From Mytilus californianus (Eukaryota > Mollusca > Bivalvia > Mytilida > Mytilidae): a stretch of 64,000 nt of DNA. The notes beneath the pieces were generated by a model. That model did not search any database, was not told where the DNA came from, and was given only the letters and a program-made list of their open reading frames with translations. The stretch spans positions 86,797,143-86,861,142 of the forward strand of contig NW_026262679.1 in the NCBI RefSeq assembly GCF_021869535.1, written 5' to 3'. Below, piece after piece: positions 57,753 through 64,000 of the stretch. The position numbers were made by a program, and so were the translations under genes. Each line of letters starts with the position of its first letter. The first letter of the stretch is position 1.

Positions 57753-58055
57753 AAAAAAAGTAAAATAACAAAAATACCGAACTCCAAGGAAAATTCAAAA
57801 CGGAAAGTCCCTTATCAAATGGCAAAATCAAAAGCTCAAACACATCAAACGAATGGACAACTGTCATATTCCTGACTTGGTACAGCATTTCCTTATGTAG
57901 AAAATAAACCAACTACCGGTATCTGATTGTCCCTTAGGGTAGGAGTATGTAGTAAGGGGTTTCATCCACCATTTTCTTTTGATTTTGCCGTTTGTTAAGG
58001 GACTTTCCGCTTTGAATTTTCCTTGGAGTTCGGTATTTATGTTATTTTACTTTTT
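57753..58055. mobile_element. Fold-back element from a retroelement-tail repeat
   Basis: The left ~80 bp (AAAAGTAAAATAACAAAAAT ... CTTATCAAATGGCAAAATC) and the inverse of the right ~75 bp match with few differences. The centre holds CTGTCATATTCCTGACTTGG and an unrelated ~50 bp. Other copies of this block are single-sided. Confidence 0.8.
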
Positions 58056-58930
58056 ATTAAGGTGTTTTAATTTTCAAAATTTAACTTAGGCAGGAAAAGA
58101 GTCGTGTTGTTCTTATTTCAGGGTCTTTTTTCACTTTTTAAAGGGACGTGATTGTCACCTACGCTCAAACAGCTTTTTGCTATATGTTTAAAGGATTTAA
58201 ATCGTGGTGTCCTTATATTTCTTAAAGTGTATAATAAGAACATTGTATTAATGACTTTTATTATATCAAAAAGTAAAATGTAAAATGAATAATAAAAAGT
58301 CATAGATAACAAATTAATAAAAGCGTTACTTGAATAGAACACCGTACATATTAATATACCCAATCAATGCAAGTTAAAAAGAAAAAAAAACGTCTTTTCA
58401 GGGAAAAGAGAAAGACCTGATCTATAAATGACAACCAGCATTATATTCTTGTGCATGGTATCAATAGAATAGTGAAACACAAACACTTTACAGTAGAATC
58501 AAACACACTCAAGTATCTATGACTGATCTACACATTGATGTATCCTTTGGACTGCTGTTTAGTAAAAAGTTTTAATTAGCTTACACAAAAACCTAATCTG
58601 TCTATCAATGTCAGCTTTTTTCTTTAAACTCTTGATAAGTAGTTCTTTCGATAATTTTAAAATGAATGTGAATCCTCAGTAAACCTTATCACAAGCCGAA
58701 AATCTCTTCATGTAATACACATACGATGGATAAACGATACTTAAAAATGTCAAATATATTAAAATATCGGTTTATTTACCTTGAATACAAAGTCATGAGG
58801 GGTGAATAGGTTGGTCCTCTATCCGACACGTCTTAGAAATTTGACCAAGGACTCTAACATGTGCACGCGTCATGGGCTCGAGTCATGGGGTTCTTTACGG
58901 AAAGTAATAGACACAAAAAAAATGAAGGCC
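58056..58930. other. No gene seen
   Basis: AT-rich, with isolated short frames only. Confidence 0.5.
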
Positions 58931-58932
58931 AT

Positions 58933-59499
58933 ATATATGGAACGCCACAGCTGTCTTATGTGTAACTCTGATATTACTTTATGTTGTTTTATTATTACTT
59001 GGTGATATTTTGTCTTTACTTAATATGGTTTTGACATTACGTAATGATGTTTTGATATAACCCAATATGGAATAGTCATTACTTAATGATATTTCGATAT
59101 TACACAATATGGTTTCGTATTGATTTGATATAGTTTTGTCATTACTCAATATGGTTTTGTCACTACTCGATGTGGTTTCACCATTATTTAATGTGGTTGT
59201 GTCATTAGTCAATGTGGTTTTAACATTACTTGATGTGAATGTGACTGAACGTTATGTAGTTGTTTCATTACATGATGTGGTTTTGTTATTTCGTAATGAT
59301 GATTTGCCTATTCTTTATATGGTTTTAACATTTCGTAATGATGTTTCAAAATTTGACAATTTTACACAACATGATGTGTTTGTTTCATTATTTGATGTAG
59401 TCCTGTCATTCTTTGATGTGGTTATCCAATTACTTGATGAGGTAAAATCACGTGACCAATTCGGAAAAAAATATGTTCTATTTTTAAACAGATTTCAAT
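58933..59499 (+). repeat. Left arm of ~565-bp inverted repeat; 21-bp minisatellite
   Basis: About 23 units of 21 bp (type TTTTGTCATTACTTAATG plus TGG) run from ~58,970 to 59,452 with no length variation in most units. Flanks TGGAACGCCACAGCTGT and GTGACCAATTCGGAAAAA also match the right arm (62,120-62,688) inverted. Because 21 is a multiple of three, one plus frame reads heptads of the VVLSLLD type (ORF 59,136-59,735), while the other strand reads KTILSND-type heptads. Confidence 0.9.
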
Positions 59500-60095
59500 A
59501 TATCATTTGTTTAATGAGCTTTGGATGGGAATCGCTATCCATTGAGTTCAAGTTCAAATTAAAGTTCGAGTGGTTGTTCAGAGTTATTTGGTATGAAAAA
59601 GGGGAACGGCAGACAATAATAAGAAAAAAAGTATTAAAAAGTTTACAGTATTTCGGACATAATTGGGATATCCCCAAACCACTTGGTCTTGTTGTTTTTA
59701 TCCTAAGTTCTCAAACGGAAGCAGTATTTTTGTAATAAATTTGTAAAATATTCCACGGAACCCTGTGTCTCGCCTGATATTGCTGCTGTAAGTGTTAAAG
59801 CGTCATGTCGATCGGCTGTACATTTATCTATTCATTTATCGGTAAAAAGAAAATTAAAAAAAAAATGTTTTTCTGTAAATGCTTTTTCTTGAAATTGAGG
59901 AATAACTCCTATACAAGTTTTAAAACACTTCATGGAGGTTTACAAATTTATCATGTTAAAACAGTTTAATTCGGTTTTATTTAACTAAAACAAAACTGTA
60001 TGGTTTTCAACAATAAGCAAAACCTTTACCTTATAGTAAGCTATAAAAGGTCCCGAAATGAAAAATGTAAAAAACCAGAAACCTAACGATCTATA
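59500..60095. other. No gene seen; spacer between inverted arms
   Basis: The heptad frame of the left arm runs on to 59,735 through unique sequence without a domain. The rest is AT-rich. At 60,045-60,090 (AGCTATAAAAGGTCCCGAAATG) a small relic of the subfamily-C tail is visible. Confidence 0.5.
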
Positions 60096-60185
60096 GATAG
60101 ATAGATTGATACTTTATTTTCTAAAAACTAATTACAAGTTTACAGAGAAACATACAATACAGATACAATAGTCGAGGTAAACAAA
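60096..60185 (-). repeat. LINE-type 3' tail with (GATA)n end
   Basis: ATAGATAGATAGATTGATAC followed by TTTATTTTCTAAAAACTAAT. On the minus strand this is an AATAAAGTATCAATCTATCT end, the form of many bivalve LINE 3' termini. Confidence 0.55.
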
Positions 60186-60609
60186 TACAGTATGATATTC
60201 TAAAAGTACAAAATTATGATGGCATACATGTTTAGTAACATGTATAATGAAAGGTTAAACTCAATAGAAATTAAAAAAAATTGAGATGGTGACGCCGACG
60301 CCACTATCGACGACTAAATATAGGTTTCTTGTGTCTCACTGCCGCTACATTGATGTCGCCGGCTTGACACAAATCAAAAGACGTGAACTTTATTGTTAAC
60401 AAATGAAACACTTCAAATCAACTCACACTAAAGTTACAGGGAAACGGGGGGAGGGGGCTCAGACTTAGCGACAAAGCATAAATACTATAAAAAAAGAATT
60501 CTCCGATTTTTTTTTTAGCGTAAATGATCATTTGAACTTATATGAATATCAATCTTTTATTTGCAATCAATTGAATTCCCTGATCTACCTTGCACTAATT
60601 GAAAAATAA

Positions 60610-60790
60610 ACTTTTTGGAATATCTGTTTCACATGTGACGACGGACATGTTCCAGTGGTCGTAACCATAATACCGTCATCTTTTCCTTGAATGTGAACTA
60701 CCAAATAAAACCAAATCACTGGGTTTGTACTTTCTCGAAAAACACGACGGGTGCCTTTCTGGAGCATCCGAGATGACTCCGATGGATTTA
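60610..60790 (+). repeat. Diverged Penelope 3' tail, subfamily B
   Basis: GGAATATCTGTTTCACATGT, CACGACGGGTGCC and GGAGCATCCGAGATGACTCC follow the order of the subfamily-B tail (inverse of 24,800-24,985). It is older and more diverged than the 25- and 45-kb copies. The minus frame at 60,585-60,767 is its shadow. Confidence 0.55.
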
Positions 60791-60849
60791 TATTACCCAG
60801 TCATACCGATCTATTGAGTCAGCCAAATGAAACTGTTTTGTATGCCACC

Positions 60850-61300
60850 GCAACTGAAAGTTGGGGGCATATTATTTTACCCATGTCCGTCCGTCCGTCC
60901 GTCCGTCTGTCTGTCCCATTATGGATATATAGTTATTCCGCATAACTCCTCCTACAGTTTGAATCCTAGGAAGTTTTCTCTTTACTGTCTGTTTGTACAT
61001 ATATTGAAGGTGTGCATGTGGTCAGGGTTTAATGTTTATTAATATTTGCTCTTTTGGGAGATAGTTGAACTTTTTTTTGTAATTTTTTGGGAAATTTACT
61101 TTGCATCAGAAGAGCGTTTCCAGATATCTCCTCCTACAGTTTGAATGCTAAGATGTTTTCACTCTTCTGGCTGTTTTTACAATTATTGAAGGTGTGCATG
61201 TGGTCCGGTTTTTTATTTTTTATTATCTTTTACTCTTTTTGGAGATTGGAGATAATTGAACTTTTTTGTCATTTTTGGGGTATAAGCGGTTAAATGAGTT
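60850..61300 (+). repeat. Interspersed repeat with (GTCC)n and two ~185-bp units
   Basis: A GGGGGCATATTATTTTACCC block, a run of six to eight GTCC/GTCT tetramers (60,885-60,915), then two copies of TCCTCCTACAGTTTGAATxC ... GAAGGTGTGCATGTGGTC at ~60,948 and ~61,123. Frames across it are not coding. Confidence 0.75.
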
Positions 61301-61374
61301 GAGAGCGGGAGCATCACTTTAAATTTTTTTTTCGTTTTGTGCTGTTACACAACTTTAACAGGCCGATGTAAGGT

Positions 61375-61690
61375 TAGGATTTAGCGTTCACATACATGTT
61401 AAACTCCGCCACGTGCACTTTCTTTATGTACCTGCCCCAAGTCATGAGCATGAAGTTCAATTGTTGTCGTTGTATAAATGTGTGTCATTTTTTTTTTGTA
61501 GATTGTTTAAATATAAATAAGACCGTTTGTTTTGTTGTTTGAATTTTTTCACATGGTGCATGGTGGCCTTTTGTAGCTGACTATACGGTGTGTTGAAGGC
61601 TGTACGGTTGCCTATATATAATTTCTTACATCCACTGCATTTAAACTCTGGTGGATAGTTGTCTCATTGTCAATCACACCACATCTAACT
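61375..61690 (+). repeat. Diverged retroelement 3' tail (subfamily C type)
   Basis: Order of blocks as in 20,730-21,060: AAACTCCGCC, TACCTGCCCCAAGTCATGAG, AAGACCGTTTGTTTTG, GTGGATAGTTGTCTCATTGT and CACACCACATCTAAC. Confidence 0.65.
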
Positions 61691-61854
61691 TTATTGCAAC
61701 TTCTATGTTGCGTTTTGTATACTGTAACATTGTTTATCTTTTGTACGCATACCCGGAGCCCTCTTTTCGGAAGCCCGAGCAAAAGTCCTTGTTCCGCGAT
61801 AGAAAATTTAATTACGAACTCATATAAGATAGTTCGAATTTCAACTCAAAATCT

Positions 61855-62095
61855 TGATTAATCTGAATGAGACTTACATTCGAATCTTACTCAAACTCTA
61901 AAAGTGACTCAAATTTAATGTTGTAACTAGAACTCTACCTTTAAATGTAACTCAAACTCGAAGTCCAACTCGAAACTCAATTCTTACTAAAACTTTAATT
62001 CTAATAATGACTTGAATTCGAAATCGAAGACTAACTCAAAGTATAACTCAAACAGTAATCCGAACTTTAATTTGAACTCTAATTCGAGGGATAGC
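61855..62095 (+). repeat. Degenerate AACTCAAACTC(T/G)-type minisatellite
   Basis: Roughly 18 copies of a 11-14-bp motif (ACTCAAACTCGAA and variants such as AATTCTAATTCGAA). Strongly C/A-skewed on the plus strand. It ends just before the right arm of the inverted repeat. Confidence 0.65.
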
Positions 62096-62119
62096 CACAC
62101 TCATCCAAGGCACATACAA

Positions 62120-62688
62120 CATGGAAATCTATATAAAAATAGAACATGTTTTTCCGAATTGGTCACGTGATTTTACCTCATCAAGTAATGGGATAACCAC
62201 ATCAAAGAATGACAGGACCACATCAAATAATGAAACAAACACATCATGTAGTGTAAAATCGTCAAATTTTGAAACATCATTACGTAATGTTAAAACCATA
62301 TAAAGAATAGGCAAATCATCATTACAAAATAACAAAACCACATCATGTAATGAAACAACTACATAACGTTAAGTCACATTCACATCAAGTAATGTTAAAA
62401 CCACATTGACTAATGACACAACCACATTAAATAATGGTGAAACCACATCGAGTAATGACAAAACCATATTGAGTAATGACAAAACTATATCAAATCAATA
62501 CGAAACCATATTGTGTAATATCGAAATATCATTAAGTAATGATAATTCCACATTGAGTTATATCAAAACATCATTACGTAATATCAAAACCATATTAAGT
62601 AAAGACAAAATATCATCAAGTAATAATAAAACAACATAAAGTAATATCAGAGTTCCACATAAGACAGCTGTGGCGTTCCATACATATA
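62120..62688 (-). repeat. Right arm of ~565-bp inverted repeat; 21-bp minisatellite
   Basis: Inverse of 58,933-59,499, roughly 93% alike by eye, with the same order of variant units. The plus strand here is open in two stretches (62,121-62,303 and 62,406-62,639) reading Asn/Thr/Ser-rich heptads (NDKTILS type). Non-coding is the simpler reading. Confidence 0.9.
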
Positions 62689-62924
62689 CGTCAATAAATA
62701 TGTGACCCATTACCTCAATAACTATAACCCACAATAACCCTCTAAAGGGCAAGATACGGTCTACCTAAATAGACATGTGTCTCTTTCCTGTAAATACATG
62801 TATATGGCACTGAGGATTATATGCTTTTAGTCATATGGTGACTCATATTTCTATATAATAGATAAATTGCAAAAGCATTCGGAATTATATGCAAACTTTT
62901 ATACAGAGTGAATAAAGGTTTTTA

Positions 62925-63145
62925 TTTCCACAATTGTCATCTTCTCATATTTGCAGCAGTAACATGCACTCTGCCCAATCTGGTGTAAACATATTGCAAT
63001 TAATACGTTATGCTCAAGCATGTTCACACTATGCGAACTTCATGCACATGGGTGTGCTCCTTACACAGAAACTGCTCCTAAACAGTTATATAAAGAACGA
63101 ACAACTGAAATCGACACTACAGAAGCATGGTGATTGGACTGTTAA
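62925..63145 (+). pseudogene. Penelope-like RT C-terminal fragment (subfamily D)
   Basis: Reads SGVNILQLIRYAQACSHYAN, FMHMGVLLTQKLLLNSYIKN and EQLKSTLQKHGDW, homologous to the YGVYISQLIRYxRAC ... RKLLNQxF ... KLKSSLRKFYG region of the other copies but clearly diverged. No core or tail identified. Confidence 0.7.
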
Positions 63146-63173
63146 TATCAAATTGTTAAAAAGAGATCTTTAA

Positions 63174-64000
63174 ATGTTGCAGTATTTGCTATATTCATTT
63201 TCCTATCTTCGCATCTGACCGACTAATGTTTTGTGAACATCTCACGTCCATTCCAATATATTAACAAACATTTTATTTTCTAAGATACATGTATGGTTTC
63301 AAGTGAAATAAACAGACCATTTTGCACCATACCAATACGTTTTGTTTTACGCAAAACAACCAACGACTTAACTTGTTGCTTACATTTACAGAAATATTCC
63401 ATTAGTATGGCAAAATATGAAACAATTCAATCAAGAAAACCAAGACAAGACTAGTTATGAACCACAGCATCATCAAATCATTCCATATAATAAGTCTAAA
63501 AAATGGATATGCCAAAAAGATGCTAAAATACTTTGTTCAGAAAAGACTTACGACAATTATCGTTCTTCTTATATTTTAGAAATGAATATAATTTAGTAAA
63601 GATCGGGATTGTAAAGAAGAAAGCAATCTACCTTATAATACAGTGACAGACTATTTTGGCATTTTTAACTGTTTTGCATTTATGTAAGAAGTGTGAAGCC
63701 CTAATGCCAATCTGTAAGACAAAATTCAAGATATAAATACTAATATCCGACGAACTAAAATCTTATGGATATCTGAAGAATGTTATTTTAGAATGTTATT
63801 TGGTAGACTAATAATACTTTTAGATTTTCGAATCCAAGGGGATAAATGTGGCCTTGCAATAAAGAGAAAATTACACTTTATACATTGTATACGTATAAGT
63901 GCTTTTCTGGATTAATCTTTATCAGGGAATCTCGAAGCCAAATATTTTAACGCCAAGAATGTATAAGTACATGAACACTTGTGACCTATAAAGATCGAGA
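63174..64000. other. No gene seen
   Basis: AT-rich to the window end. No repeat shared with the rest of the window was noticed. Confidence 0.5.

Noticed and set aside
59136..59735. 199-codon frame with heptad repeats
   Set aside because: Heptads follow from a 21-bp minisatellite, are also open on the other strand, and run into unrelated unique sequence. Reported as a repeat instead.
60751..61293. Overlapping frames of 64-71 codons
   Set aside because: Caused by a (GTCC)n-containing interspersed repeat and its two ~185-bp units.

Overview
This is AT-rich, intron-containing eukaryotic DNA, most consistent with a marine bivalve and probably a mussel (Mytilus-like). The evidence is C1q-domain and C-type-lectin exons (both families are strongly expanded in bivalves), 'pearl'/Helitron-like elements with ~165-bp tandem cores, and many 3' tails of Penelope-like and LINE retroelements. 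Species is inferred, not proven. Most open frames are repeat-derived; few host genes are present.

Layout. 1-3.5 kb: a gutted Penelope-like reverse transcriptase (RT) with its 3' tail. 3.5-19.5 kb: a large, diverged inverted duplication (palindrome) centred near 11.32 kb. Each arm carries a C1q-domain exon, a 50-bp minisatellite, a Penelope tail fragment, a Helitron-like element and two unidentified conserved frames. The C1q gene can be modelled as signal-peptide exon, 72-nt exon and C1q exon, all joined in phase 1, but every copy is broken or separated from its partners. The right arm has two extra insertions for which the left arm shows the empty site. 20-26 kb: a retroelement tail, a 33-bp palindromic tandem repeat, a candidate first coding exon, a Penelope RT fragment and a LINE end. 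28.7 kb: a near-perfect 140-bp palindrome. 29.9-30.5 kb: a C-type lectin pseudogene.

31.2-37.4 kb holds the best host gene: four plus-strand exons whose splice phases join into one 616-residue frame with an N-terminal charged helical region and LPPLLP-type repeats. Its second intron contains a same-sense Penelope fragment. 38.4-41.9 kb is a 3.5-kb terminal-inverted-repeat (TIR) element with CAACGTTGA-type subterminal repeats and two nested MITEs. 44.6-46.5 kb has another RT fragment and another LINE end.

46,658-54,183 is the most striking element: a 7.5-kb unit with ~330-370-bp TIRs. Inside the TIRs lie satellite arrays in opposite orientation, made of dimeric ~375-bp higher-order units. The unique core holds three candidate coding pieces: a short zinc-knuckle protein end, a clean two-exon 82-residue minus-strand gene, and an exon behind a strong splice acceptor. 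54.2-64 kb contains an RT end with its tail, a tRNA-derived SINE, fold-back repeats, a second inverted repeat (58.93-62.69 kb) built from a 21-bp minisatellite, and further retroelement debris. No CRISPR, rRNA or functional tRNA was seen.
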